Positions 44,690-52,702 of a stretch of 64,000 nt of DNA are shown piece by piece. The DNA is taken from the NCBI RefSeq assembly GCF_963678165.1, contig NZ_OY782755.1, positions 1,178,001-1,242,000 of the forward strand. The letters run 5' to 3'. The notes under the pieces are model-generated. The model saw nothing but the letters and a program-made list of their open reading frames with translations. It did no database searches and was not told where the DNA came from. Position numbers and translations under genes: made by a program. How positions within the stretch are numbered: the first letter of the stretch is position 1; each line of letters opens with the position of its first letter. This DNA comes from an uncultured Acetobacteroides sp. (GTDB taxonomy: Bacteria; Bacteroidota; Bacteroidia; Bacteroidales; ZOR0009).

Positions 44690-47383
44690 ATGGAAGAAAA
44701 ATCAACTAGAAGCTGGCATAGCATAAGCAGCGATGATGCGCTTAAGGCTTTGTCTTCTGATAAGATGGGCTTGTCTGCTGATGAGGCGGCTCGGCGCCTT
44801 GAAGAGTATGGTAAAAACGAGCTGGCAGCAGAGGAAAAGTCATCGTTGCTGTCCATCTTTCTATCGCAGTTTGCCAACGTGCTGATAGCGGTACTTCTTG
44901 TTTCCGCTACCATATCGCTTATACTCGGGAAGCAAGTTGAATCGATATCCATATTTGTTATTGTGGCGTTGGCTGCAATTCTGGGAACATTACAGGAGTT
45001 TCAGGCAGGAAAAGCGCTTGAGGTACTTCGTAAGATGGCTTCACCGTCGGCAACCGTACTTCGAGATGGCGAAGCAGCCGAAATTCCTTCTTCGAATCTT
45101 GTTCCGGGGGATGTGGTTGTTATCACCTACGGCAATAAAGTTCCTGCCGATATTCGTCTATTCGAAAGTAACAACCTACAAATTGAGGAGGCTGCCCTTA
45201 CCGGTGAATCGCTGCCGGTTGAGAAGATCTCCGAGACTATCGAGGGCGATAGCATACCGCTTGGCGATCGAAAGAACTTGCTGTTTATGGGAACATCTGT
45301 TTCGAACGGTAGGGGGAAGGGCGTTGTGGTAGGAACTGGCTCTAACACCGAGTTCGGGAAGATTGCCACCATGCTGCAGAATACTAAAACCGAGCAAACG
45401 CCGCTTCAAAAGAACCTCGATAAGCTGGGTCGCAATATCGGTATCATTGCTATTGTTGTTGCGCTTCTTCTTTCGGTTGTTTCCTACCTCCTTAATGGGG
45501 GAACCATTCTAGATGCCTTTATTTGGGCGGTTGCGCTGGCGGTTGCCATTATCCCCGAGGCGCTACCTGCCGTTGTTACCATCGGCTTGGCGCTAGGTGT
45601 TCAGCGTATGGTTAGAAGGAAGGCGCTTATCCGGAAGCTGCCAGCGGTTGAAACGCTCGGCGCCGTAAACGTTGTGTGCACCGATAAAACGGGTACGCTT
45701 ACCAAAGACGAAATGACGATCAGAAGGGTATACGCCGATTCGACCACCTTTGATGTGGATGGAAGCGGCTACTCTCCCGAAGGAAATATCATCCTAAATG
45801 GACATAAGGTAAGGCACGATATGAATTCCATCCTTACAAAAGTGCTTTCCTACGGTGTGCTTTGCAGCGATGCCGAGCTGAAGTTCACCGACGAAGGGTG
45901 GAGCATTCTTGGCGATCCGACCGAAGGCGCCATTGTTACCGCAGCCCAAAAGGCAAAGATTGATACGGATGCCATCAGAAAGAATAATGTGCGTGTAGAG
46001 GAGATTCCGTTTTCCTCGGATAAGAAGTATATGGCTACTGCGCATATCACTGCTGACGGTAAAATGGTAATCCTTAAGGGAGCCTTTGAGGTGGTGATGG
46101 CGAAGTGCTCGATGGTGGATGCTTCGGATGGTGCTCAGCCGTTATCTTCGGAAATGGAAATGAGCATTTCCGATACGGTTGCCGGTTTTGCCGCCAATGC
46201 TCTCCGTGTTATTTCTGTTGCCTATAAGATGGTAGACAATAGCGAGCCGCTAGCAGACAAGATGCTTACGGATATGGTCTTGGCTGGCTTTGTGGCTATG
46301 ATCGACCCTCCGCGCGAGGAGGTGAAGCCCGCCATTGCCACCTGCAAGAGGGCTGGAATACGTACCATCATGATTACGGGCGACCATAAGGCTACCGCTT
46401 TTGCCATTGCCAAGGAACTGAAGATTGCCCACGACGAGTCGCAGGTGTACTCTGGTTCAGATGTTGAAAAGATGGACCAGGTTGAGCTGGATGCTGCCGT
46501 AAATAAGGCTTCGGTATTTGCACGTATTGCTCCCGAGCATAAACTGCGTATCGTGGAATCGCTCATGAAGCAGGGTAATGTTGCTGCTATGACGGGCGAT
46601 GGGGTTAACGATGCTCCGGCGCTTAAAAAGGCAAATATCGGCGTTGCTATGGGCATTACGGGAACCGACGTAAGCAAGGAGGCTGCCGATATGATCCTTA
46701 CCGATGACAACTTCGTAACCATCGTGGCGGCGGTGGAGGAGGGGCGTACCATCTTCGAAAACATCAAGAAGTTTCTCATCTTCCTGCTTAGCGGAAATGC
46801 CGGAACCGTGTTTGCCATAATGATTGCATTTGGGTTTGGGCTGGCTCTGCCGCTGACTGCCGTTCAAATCCTATTTATTAACTTTATAATGGACGGGCTT
46901 ATTGCCATTGCCATAAGCTTGGAACCTGCCGAGGAGGGCATCATGCACCGTAAGCCCCGTACCGTAAGCGAGGGAATTATCACCCGAATGGGGCTGCTGC
47001 GCATCATGTCGCTGGGGATGGCCATTGCGCTGGTAACCTTTGCGGTTTACTACGTTGGGGTTGTTGTGCTGAAGCTGCCGCTAATCGAGGCGCAGACTAT
47101 GTTCTTCCTAACGCTGATCTTTGCAAGGCTGTTCAACAGCTTAAACAACCGATCGCTGAACGCATCAGCATTTAGGTCGAAGCTGCTGGGGAATATTCCT
47201 CTGGTTGTTTCGAGCGTTGCGGGCCTTGCCATTGTTTGGGCCACTACCAAGATCGGGGTGCTCCAAGCCGCGTTTGGAAATGTTGACATCAGCATTAACG
47301 GATGGCTGGTGGCCATCGGAGCCGGTTCGCTGGTGCTGCTCTTTGGGGAGATCTTTAAGATGATATCGAGGGGCAAACTGTAG
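44690..47383 (+). CDS. P-type IIA calcium-transporting ATPase
   Basis: An 897-residue inner-membrane cation pump. Motifs are seen in order: EEAALTGESLPVEK (actuator domain), IPEALPAVVTIGLALG (ion-binding helix 4), CTDKTGTLTKDEM with phosphorylated Asp332, MITGDHKATA and MTGDGVNDAPALKKA. It has an N-terminal cation-ATPase domain (residues 1-70) and about ten membrane helices, and ends with the C-terminal bundle. The type resembles SERCA/PMR1, so Ca2+ or Mn2+ export is likely. The gene is single and shares a bidirectional terminator with the convergent DivIC-like gene. Confidence 0.94.
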   Translation: MEEKSTRSWHSISSDDALKALSSDKMGLSADEAARRLEEYGKNELAAEEKSSLLSIFLSQFANVLIAVLLVSATISLILGKQVESISIFVIVALAAILGTLQEFQAGKALEVLRKMASPSATVLRDGEAAEIPSSNLVPGDVVVITYGNKVPADIRLFESNNLQIEEAALTGESLPVEKISETIEGDSIPLGDRKNLLFMGTSVSNGRGKGVVVGTGSNTEFGKIATMLQNTKTEQTPLQKNLDKLGRNIGIIAIVVALLLSVVSYLLNGGTILDAFIWAVALAVAIIPEALPAVVTIGLALGVQRMVRRKALIRKLPAVETLGAVNVVCTDKTGTLTKDEMTIRRVYADSTTFDVDGSGYSPEGNIILNGHKVRHDMNSILTKVLSYGVLCSDAELKFTDEGWSILGDPTEGAIVTAAQKAKIDTDAIRKNNVRVEEIPFSSDKKYMATAHITADGKMVILKGAFEVVMAKCSMVDASDGAQPLSSEMEMSISDTVAGFAANALRVISVAYKMVDNSEPLADKMLTDMVLAGFVAMIDPPREEVKPAIATCKRAGIRTIMITGDHKATAFAIAKELKIAHDESQVYSGSDVEKMDQVELDAAVNKASVFARIAPEHKLRIVESLMKQGNVAAMTGDGVNDAPALKKANIGVAMGITGTDVSKEAADMILTDDNFVTIVAAVEEGRTIFENIKKFLIFLLSGNAGTVFAIMIAFGFGLALPLTAVQILFINFIMDGLIAIAISLEPAEEGIMHRKPRTVSEGIITRMGLLRIMSLGMAIALVTFAVYYVGVVVLKLPLIEAQTMFFLTLIFARLFNSLNNRSLNASAFRSKLLGNIPLVVSSVAGLAIVWATTKIGVLQAAFGNVDISINGWLVAIGAGSLVLLFGEIFKMISRGKL

Positions 47384-47410
47384 GGTTTGCTTGCGAGAGG
47401 CTAGAAAATA

Positions 47411-47440
47411 AAAGGCGGGCACGTTGTGGTGTCCGCCTTT
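47411..47440. terminator. Bidirectional terminator between ATPase and DivIC-like genes
   Basis: AAAGGCGGGCAC against GTGTCCGCCTTT (one G-T pair) with a six-base loop. A-rich flanks on the left and T-rich flanks on the right suit both directions. Confidence 0.88.
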
Positions 47441-47442
47441 CT

Positions 47443-47811
47443 TTATTGCTTTACGATGAAAATCTTCTCATCGGCCTTCTTCATCAGGTACTGCTCGCGC
47501 GCGTACTTCTCCAGATTCTCGTTGTTGGTGGTCAACTCCTTTATCCGGGTGCTATCCTCGGTAATCTTGGTCTTGTAGTACTCCTTTTCGTCCTTCATCT
47601 CGCGAATGGCCGATGCGTTGGTCATCATGTCAACCAGGTTGTAGCGGTCGAAAAAGGTGAGCCATACCAGAAAAACTACGATGGTAAGCACGTACTTATT
47701 CCGCAATACAACGAGCGACTGCACGAGGTAGTACTTTACGGGATGCTCGCTCTTCTGCTTGCCCGTCATTCCTTTAGCGTCTTTTTCTTCGGCTTCTTTC
47801 ATGGATTGCAT
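47443..47811 (-). CDS. FtsB/DivIC-like septum formation protein
   Basis: A 122-residue bitopic protein with a charged cytoplasmic N-terminus (about 1-37), one membrane helix (VLTIVVFLVWLTFF, about 42-56) and a periplasmic coiled coil (about 65-105). It ends with YLMKKADEKIFIVKQ, the usual C-terminus of DivIC/FtsB proteins. These form the FtsQLB-type divisome link that activates septal peptidoglycan synthesis. The ATG at 47802 (MKEAEEKD) is an alternative start. The gene is single. Confidence 0.9.
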   Translation of the reverse strand: MQSMKEAEEKDAKGMTGKQKSEHPVKYYLVQSLVVLRNKYVLTIVVFLVWLTFFDRYNLVDMMTNASAIREMKDEKEYYKTKITEDSTRIKELTTNNENLEKYAREQYLMKKADEKIFIVKQ

Positions 47812-47869
47812 CTAATAATGCGAATATAGCAAGAAACCGCGTAAAAAGTTATGCGCAATTAAAGAACAT

Positions 47870-47995
47870 GAAGCCGCTTGGTGGAATACTGATTTGCTGG
47901 TGAAAATTAAAGATTGGCGGGTAAACGTGGCTGTTTTGTTTGGGAAATCGATAGGTTTGTTGGTGAAAGTCACAAATTGGTGTGCAGTATAATCG
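47870..47995. repeat. 21-bp tandem array, about 6 units
   Basis: Units start at 47870, 47891, 47912, 47933, 47954 and 47975. Cores such as TTTGCTGGTGAAA and TTTGTTGGTGAAA match the GTGAAA half of the larger array at 10983-11570. The first and last units are weak. Two copies of an AAAACGATTTGT motif lie 22 bp apart just after it. Confidence 0.75.
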
Positions 47996-48054
47996 AAAAA
48001 ACGATTTGTATCGATTTTAAAAACGATTTGTGATAGAACGCACGCATATAAGCC

Positions 48055-48081
48055 AAGGGCGCCTAGTTAATGGGCGCCCTT
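48055..48081 (-). terminator. Terminator of the secreted hypothetical gene, overlapping its stop codon
   Basis: AAGGGCGCC, an eight- or nine-base loop, then GGCGCCCTT. The right arm lies in the last codons of the 48063-49013 gene and the stop codon begins the loop. Confidence 0.8.
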
Positions 48082-49013
48082 GTTATTGCTATGCTTGCTG
48101 TGCCTTTACGGACGTCTGCGGTGAGTTTAATTTCATCCGTATTGTGATAACTTGTAATTACTCCTGGCTTGCTAAAGTCGGCTAACCTTAGGTTGTTATA
48201 CCAATAGTCGATGTACAACTTAACAACTAATTCAAAGTCCCCACTAACGGTCAACTTGCTCACCTTGGGCTTACGATCCTTGCTGTAAAAGAAGTCAGTA
48301 TATAAAAGCCTCTTCGTACCCATTCTATTCTCATAAACCGTTCTTTGCCCATTCCCCAACTCTTTTACACCCGTCGGGTTTAGATTTAGGCCTTCTGGTG
48401 TTTGCAAAAAAGCATCGAGAAGACCGCTAACTTCGATATAGTCTTCTCCTCCAAAAGTAGTTCCCAATTTATGGGGAAATGTTGCCCTCAAATTATGAAT
48501 ACTATCCTCCTTTGCACGTTGGGGAGTAGATGCAACAAACGCCTCCTTTCCTGCCTGTTGTTGGGATTCTATTTTAGCAATTCTAATACTATCTGAGACC
48601 AATCGTTCTCTTTCTGCCTTTAGGATGTTAGCATTTGAAATAAGGTCATTGCACTTTTCATAGAACGCCAACTCCGATTTATAAGATTCAATATTTATCT
48701 TACCTGCAAACTTCTTACAATCGCCAGTTAAGGCATTATTTAAATCGCGAATCTGTTCATTTAAAGAATATTCTCCAATCAAATCAGCCCTTACACCTTT
48801 ACTGATGGACTCTTGGCATTTATCCAATGCAATATCAAGGTAATATACAGCGCGATGCAAGTTTGGTTTCGCCTTTTCTAAACTAGGCAGTAAATCCTTA
48901 TTATGGCGATTGTATTGAAGGGTGTCAGAGCCAAAAACAAAGACTCCTTTAGCATTTTGAGCATGGAGCGAATAGCTTAATCCTATGAGTAATAAAAATA
49001 CAATGTTTTTCAT
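48063..49013 (-). CDS. Secreted hypothetical protein
   Basis: A 316-residue protein with a signal peptide (about 1-18, ending SLHAQ). Residues 35-150 look helical, with several cysteines and an Arg/Glu-rich stretch (LKAERERLVSDSIRIAK). Residues 180-316 look beta-rich (YIEVSGLLDAFL, RMGTKRLLYTDFFYSKD, KLTVSGDFELVVKLYIDYWYNNLRLADF). I do not recognise a family. It is the last plausible host gene before the prophage genes and has its own promoter (TACATTTG at 49038-49031) and terminator. It could also be cargo next to the integration site. Confidence 0.8.
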   Translation of the reverse strand: MKNIVFLLLIGLSYSLHAQNAKGVFVFGSDTLQYNRHNKDLLPSLEKAKPNLHRAVYYLDIALDKCQESISKGVRADLIGEYSLNEQIRDLNNALTGDCKKFAGKINIESYKSELAFYEKCNDLISNANILKAERERLVSDSIRIAKIESQQQAGKEAFVASTPQRAKEDSIHNLRATFPHKLGTTFGGEDYIEVSGLLDAFLQTPEGLNLNPTGVKELGNGQRTVYENRMGTKRLLYTDFFYSKDRKPKVSKLTVSGDFELVVKLYIDYWYNNLRLADFSKPGVITSYHNTDEIKLTADVRKGTASIAITRAPIN

Positions 49014-49030
49014 TTCGCTAAAGTTTGATT

Positions 49031-49038
49031 CAAATGTA
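49031..49038 (-). promoter_or_regulatory. Promoter -7 element TACATTTG for the secreted hypothetical gene
   Basis: On the minus strand, TACATTTG fits TAnnTTTG and lies 17 bp upstream of the ATG. Confidence 0.5.
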
Positions 49039-49190
49039 GTAAATCGGTAAATATTTAACTCTATTTCTACGTCATTATTTTAATGTCAACTATATAACAC
49101 CCGCATAACTCACCATAACTCTATTGATCGCAATGCCGTTGGAAGTGGCTTATTGATTGTCCACCTTTGAATAAACAAAAACGCAACAAC

Positions 49191-49361
49191 ATGAAAGAGA
49201 TTGACAAAAAGAAAACTACTGAGGCAATAAAAGAACTAAACAAGGCAGTTTCTACATTATACGAACAGTGCGCATACGACAGCAACTTACTTAGAACAGT
49301 AGATAAACTTTACGATCAGATTTACGAAATAAGCTACAAACTAAGGAAAAGAGGGTGCTAA
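49191..49361 (+). CDS. Small helical protein at the prophage edge
   Basis: A 56-residue, highly charged helical protein (MKEIDKKKTTEAIKELNKAV, ending KLRKRGC). I do not recognise it. The ATG at 49191 is preferred to a TTG eight codons earlier. Its stop codon overlaps the stop of the convergent methyltransferase by four bases, inside a shared hairpin terminator. It is the only rightward protein gene in the prophage part and could be a regulator or anti-defence protein, but there is no direct evidence. Confidence 0.65.
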   Translation: MKEIDKKKTTEAIKELNKAVSTLYEQCAYDSNLLRTVDKLYDQIYEISYKLRKRGC

Positions 49362-49373
49362 ACACCCTCTTTT
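49347..49373. terminator. Bidirectional terminator containing two overlapping stop codons
   Basis: AAAAGAGGGTG, loop CTAAA, then CACCCTCTTTT: a perfect 11-bp stem with A and T runs at its ends. Its loop contains the stop codons of the two convergent genes. Confidence 0.92.
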
Positions 49374-50161
49374 GTTATATCATAGTTCGCCGTTAAAACC
49401 TCCACCTTCCTTTTCCTCTTTTCAAGCGTATTTCCATTCCCTGCGCTCAACGCCTTATCCACACTAATCGAATACCATCCGTTTTTGGCTATATACTCGT
49501 CTAAAATTTCACTCGGATATGAGCTAAGCAGGAATTTACCCTTAACCTTGATTAAAACGTCTAAATCGCGCCTAAAATGTTCCTCTTCGTATCCTCCGTA
49601 ATGACCTTGGTTGGAACCCACATAGGGAGGATCGACGTAGTGAAAGGTGCTTTCGGTATCTCTGCTCAATATGACCTTATGCGCTTCATTACATTCTATT
49701 TGAACATACTTCATGCGCTCCGATAAATCTTCGTTGAAGGAGTCTATCTTATTTTGCACGGTTCTAGCCCGCTTATCTCTGTCGTAACCCCACGTGCCTA
49801 TCTTGCACGAAAAGCCTTGGTTGGTCACTACAAAAAACGCCCAGGCGCGGATAACAGGATCGTCGGCAAAGAGCTCTGGCGTTGAATAAATAATCATGGC
49901 CTTCTTGTAGGTTTCGCGGCTATGAAGAGTTGCTTCTATCCGTTTACGGAGGGAGAAGTAATCGTGCTTTAAAACATCGTAAAAATTGACAATATTCATA
50001 TTCGCATCGTTAACGACCTCGCAACGGCTTGGCTCTTTAGCCCAGAATACAGCTCCTCCTCCGAAAAAACTTTCAGTGTAAATGGTGTGTTCCGGTATTA
50101 GCGGTAAGATATTTGGCAACAGCTGCTGTTTACCTCCGTAATAACTAATCGGTGTTTTCAT
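49358..50161 (-). CDS. Phage DNA adenine-N6 methyltransferase (Dam-like)
   Basis: A 267-residue D12-class N6-adenine methyltransferase. It starts MKTPISYYGGKQQLLPNI (SAM motif FxGxG-like, with the YGGK form), has TYTESFFGGGAVFWAK, a catalytic VDPPYVGS, and FLLSSYPSEIL near the end. It methylates adenine in DNA; the recognition sequence is unknown. No restriction endonuclease is next to it, so it is likely an orphan phage enzyme protecting phage DNA or controlling expression. The gene is preceded by the repeated ATTTAAA leader shared with other prophage genes. Confidence 0.92.
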   Translation of the reverse strand: MKTPISYYGGKQQLLPNILPLIPEHTIYTESFFGGGAVFWAKEPSRCEVVNDANMNIVNFYDVLKHDYFSLRKRIEATLHSRETYKKAMIIYSTPELFADDPVIRAWAFFVVTNQGFSCKIGTWGYDRDKRARTVQNKIDSFNEDLSERMKYVQIECNEAHKVILSRDTESTFHYVDPPYVGSNQGHYGGYEEEHFRRDLDVLIKVKGKFLLSSYPSEILDEYIAKNGWYSISVDKALSAGNGNTLEKRKRKVEVLTANYDITKEGV

Positions 50162-50191
50162 GATTTAAAATGGTTTTAAATGGTATTTCAA
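50162..50191 (-). promoter_or_regulatory. ATTTAAA leader element before the methyltransferase gene
   Basis: Minus-strand text AAATACCATTTAAA, then ACCATTTTAAAT, ends just before the ATG. The 14-mer AAATACCATTTAAA recurs in inverted orientation at 56122-56140. It resembles an operator or leader motif specific to this phage. Confidence 0.45.
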
Positions 50192-50192
50192 C

Positions 50193-50200
50193 TATCTTTG
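50193..50200 (+). promoter_or_regulatory. Rightward promoter -7 element TATCTTTG for a small RNA
   Basis: An exact TAnnTTTG match. Transcription would start about 50206, at the left edge of the 18-bp outer stem at 50204-50221. Confidence 0.5.
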
Positions 50201-50203
50201 TAG

Positions 50204-50338
50204 CCTCTCACAGATATAAAATAAATGCGCAAGCATTCCCATCAGAAGGCTTTGGGGCCATCGGCGGGGATGCTTGCGCATTTTTTGTGTTTTATATCTG
50301 TGAGAGGATTGAAATACGGGCCGATGGCCTTTTTTTTG
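50204..50338 (+). ncRNA. Candidate structured small RNA with nested stems and pseudoknot
   Basis: Outer stem: CCTCTCACAGATATAAAA (50204-50221) pairs perfectly with TTTTATATCTGTGAGAGG (50290-50307). Inner stem: 50225-50240 pairs with 50266-50281 over 16 bp (ATGCGCAAGCA... with ...TGCTTGCGCAT, one G-U). The 25-base inner loop ends GGCCATCGGC (50256-50265), which is complementary over ten bases to GCCGATGGCC (50320-50329) in the tail, as in an H-type pseudoknot. A run of eight to nine T follows, to about 50338. A promoter motif lies just upstream. The frames through it look accidental. Confidence 0.6.
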
Positions 50339-50668
50339 CTAGCTAGTCATCGTATAGCTATAACCTTTCTTGAGATCGGTTACCTCTACCGTCGAAAACT
50401 TCGTTCGCTGAATTACGGATAGCCCTATTGCGGTTACAAATGGCATGGTGGGCTTACTTACAACCGACAGCCCTACCGATGCAAGTTTAAAGCTGCTTTC
50501 TGGGTAGCGGTCGTAAGGCGTAATAACCGATAGCGAAGCAGCCCCCAACAAAGGAGGCTTCAATCCCTGATTAATTACCGACAGGCCAACCGATGACAGC
50601 CTAAAGCTGCTCTCAGGAAAAATCCCGTAGTTGGTAAGTACTGAAAAGGAAAGTCCCGCTATCTGCAT
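50339..50668 (-). CDS. Phage hypothetical protein with internal duplication
   Basis: A 109-residue protein made largely of two related copies of about 40 residues, marked by FPESSFRLSSVGLSV and YPESSFKLASVGLSV with GLSFSV and ASLSVI before them. It has no signal peptide and no charged domain and is rich in Ser, Leu and Val, suggesting short repeated beta-strands. It is the most distal gene of the tail/fibre cluster, 4 bp after the large fibre gene, so it may be a fibre tip or accessory protein. I do not recognise the family. Confidence 0.7.
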   Translation of the reverse strand: MQIAGLSFSVLTNYGIFPESSFRLSSVGLSVINQGLKPPLLGAASLSVITPYDRYPESSFKLASVGLSVVSKPTMPFVTAIGLSVIQRTKFSTVEVTDLKKGYSYTMTS

Positions 50669-50672
50669 GATG

Positions 50673-52349
50673 CTAGTTGTATTTTGTTATGGCAAGACGA
50701 AGAATCACCCACCTTGCCGCAATTAGGAACTTAGCCCTAGACGAGTTTGCAGCGCTGTAGAACTCAGGGTGGGCACTCGTTAATGGTTTGCCATCAGTTC
50801 CAACGTCAAGCGCTCCAGTTATTAGGTTTCCAACTCTTAGACATCGCATACCAATTGCATCATCCGTATTAGCACCTGACGAGTGGTTGCTCTTACAATC
50901 GATCCAAGGGTAGGCAACATCGTTGGTCATGAAATCCGCAGGACAATCGCGAGACTCAGCAATTTTCATCTTAACGCCATTCCAAATAGTTGGGCGGTAA
51001 ATAGGGTGAAGTGTTGCCGTGTCGCCAGCCGACTTATAGCAAAGGGTTGTGCTATCAACGGCCGTAATTACCGAGCCTCCTTGGTAGGTATTGCCTGCAT
51101 AGGTGACGTATGCGCTACCAGCCTTTACGAAGTACGATACGCCAGCCAATAACGGAACACCCGATACCGTTGGGGTAATCTTAGCACCTTCGCTAAAGTC
51201 GATGGAATCATCAAAAGGAGTAATCAGCACTCCATTCTTTTCGGTATCGGGGATTAGGCTAAGGTTGATATTGTTGAAGTTAGTACCCATTGGCACAGGC
51301 ATTGGCTTTGACAGCAACACGCACCCCGCAAAATCGGAAGCAAGGCCAAGACGCTCGCCTATTATTACCACCTTATCGGTTGGCTTAACCTCAATCTCGA
51401 ATGGCGATGAGGTAAGATCGGCGGTTGCCTTAAACGCTATTTTCATCGCAGGTGGGAATGGACCAATGTGCTTACCGCTATCCATATAGCATGCAGGATA
51501 GTTATCTTTATCTCCATATATTAGCGAATAGTCGAAGTTGTATCCATCCGTATCTCCATCTGGCTTATTAAATATTCTGTTATCGGTTATCTTACAGTTA
51601 GCCCAAGAAATCTTTGAATATCCAGATAGAATAATCCCATTTGACATCCAATTCATAATGGCTGCAAATTTCTGAGCAGCTGTTTGCCCATCAGCATCTA
51701 TACGAATATCTCCAGTATTATCTGATTTCCTTGCCCAAAATGTGCAATTAACTCTAAAAATACAGGTGTCGAACTTAGGTAAAACACTAGATCGGCCTAC
51801 ATCAAGAAATACCTTACAATTGTCATAAATAGACTTTGACATAATTACTTCTCCGCACGATGGCCTTGCTGAGTTTGTTATATTTAAGTAAGCAGCCCCG
51901 GTTGTATTAGAATAGAAAATATATGGGGAACCAACAGTGCCTACTAAAGTATCATAGATAGAATAACTCGAAGATTGCCCATAATTATCTCCTTTTGTAT
52001 TAACTAGAATAGAATTAGAAATCACACCAAAGGCGGACGATAAAGGACAAATGTTCGCAATTATTAATCTGATACAACTAGGGGTATTTATGGTGTAAAT
52101 GTTTTTCCCGTCAAAAATCGCGTCTCCCAAGAAATCTGAACTATATGATCTACCTGAAACGCTCACCTGCTCCGAGAAATATCCTTTCAAAACTAAGTTC
52201 CCGCTTTTAAGCACCGCTTTGTTAATGGTTTGGTAAGGCTTATCAGCGCTACCATCGCCAAGCAAGTCATCACCTCCCCAACTATCAACGTAAACGTATC
52301 CTGCCCCTGTGGTTTTCCACGTTCTCTTATATGCCAACGAAAATGCCAT
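50673..52349 (-). CDS. Large phage fibre/tailspike-like protein
   Basis: A 558-residue protein, probably a receptor-binding or appendage protein. The N-terminal 40 residues (GYVYVDSWGGDDLLGDGSADKPYQTINKAV) match the start of right-handed beta-helix (pectate-lyase-like) proteins, where DGS(x)xxPY(x)TIxxAV is common. A long Ser/Asn/Ile-rich segment suited to a beta-helix follows, ending in a C-terminal head. No catalytic residues are evident. It lies at the end of the tail operon, where adhesins usually are. Confidence 0.75.
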   Translation of the reverse strand: MAFSLAYKRTWKTTGAGYVYVDSWGGDDLLGDGSADKPYQTINKAVLKSGNLVLKGYFSEQVSVSGRSYSSDFLGDAIFDGKNIYTINTPSCIRLIIANICPLSSAFGVISNSILVNTKGDNYGQSSSYSIYDTLVGTVGSPYIFYSNTTGAAYLNITNSARPSCGEVIMSKSIYDNCKVFLDVGRSSVLPKFDTCIFRVNCTFWARKSDNTGDIRIDADGQTAAQKFAAIMNWMSNGIILSGYSKISWANCKITDNRIFNKPDGDTDGYNFDYSLIYGDKDNYPACYMDSGKHIGPFPPAMKIAFKATADLTSSPFEIEVKPTDKVVIIGERLGLASDFAGCVLLSKPMPVPMGTNFNNINLSLIPDTEKNGVLITPFDDSIDFSEGAKITPTVSGVPLLAGVSYFVKAGSAYVTYAGNTYQGGSVITAVDSTTLCYKSAGDTATLHPIYRPTIWNGVKMKIAESRDCPADFMTNDVAYPWIDCKSNHSSGANTDDAIGMRCLRVGNLITGALDVGTDGKPLTSAHPEFYSAANSSRAKFLIAARWVILRLAITKYN

Positions 52350-52353
52350 AGCT

Positions 52354-52692
52354 CTACTGTTTTAAGGTTACTGTAAATTGTTCGTTATCCAGCCTCCAGT
52401 TGGTAGCCTGCTCTATGTAGGTACGCTCAACCATGATGGAGTAGGTTCCTTTGTCTATTACCAGTACCCGTGGGCGTGCCCACCTGTCGAAGGTAGTTTT
52501 GTTGTTGCCGCTTGTAATGGTTTCTTCTTGGGCAAGGCTACCTGCCGATGCCACCTTCATCTTTAGCTCGTAGGGAGGCTCAAATAGCCCCTCGCTATAG
52601 CAGGTATCAATAACCGTCTGTTTTACCTCATCGGTTTGTTCTGCGAATGCTTTAGTTTCGTCAAAAGCAATATTGCCATTTAACTGTATCAT
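52354..52692 (-). CDS. Phage hypothetical tail protein
   Basis: A 112-residue protein beginning MIQLNGNIAFDETKAFAEQ. An N-terminal helix, a central Glu/Lys stretch and a beta-like C-terminal half (RVLVIDKGTYSIMVERTYIEQ, RLDNEQFTVTLKQ) are seen. The ATG at 52692 avoids overlap with the upstream gene; a longer form would overlap it by about 60 bp. No known family is recognised. It sits between the tail fibre genes. Confidence 0.7.
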   Translation of the reverse strand: MIQLNGNIAFDETKAFAEQTDEVKQTVIDTCYSEGLFEPPYELKMKVASAGSLAQEETITSGNNKTTFDRWARPRVLVIDKGTYSIMVERTYIEQATNWRLDNEQFTVTLKQ

Positions 52693-52702
52693 GCTGTTTG
52701 TT

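Noticed and set aside
49014-49190. Prophage attachment site or transposable-phage end
   Set aside because: The other end of the phage is outside the window, and no tRNA gene, direct repeat or recognisable terminal sequence can be identified.
50225-50422. 65-residue rightward frame over the small-RNA candidate
   Set aside because: It lies within the long inverted repeat and runs into the opposite phage gene; structure explains the sequence better than coding.
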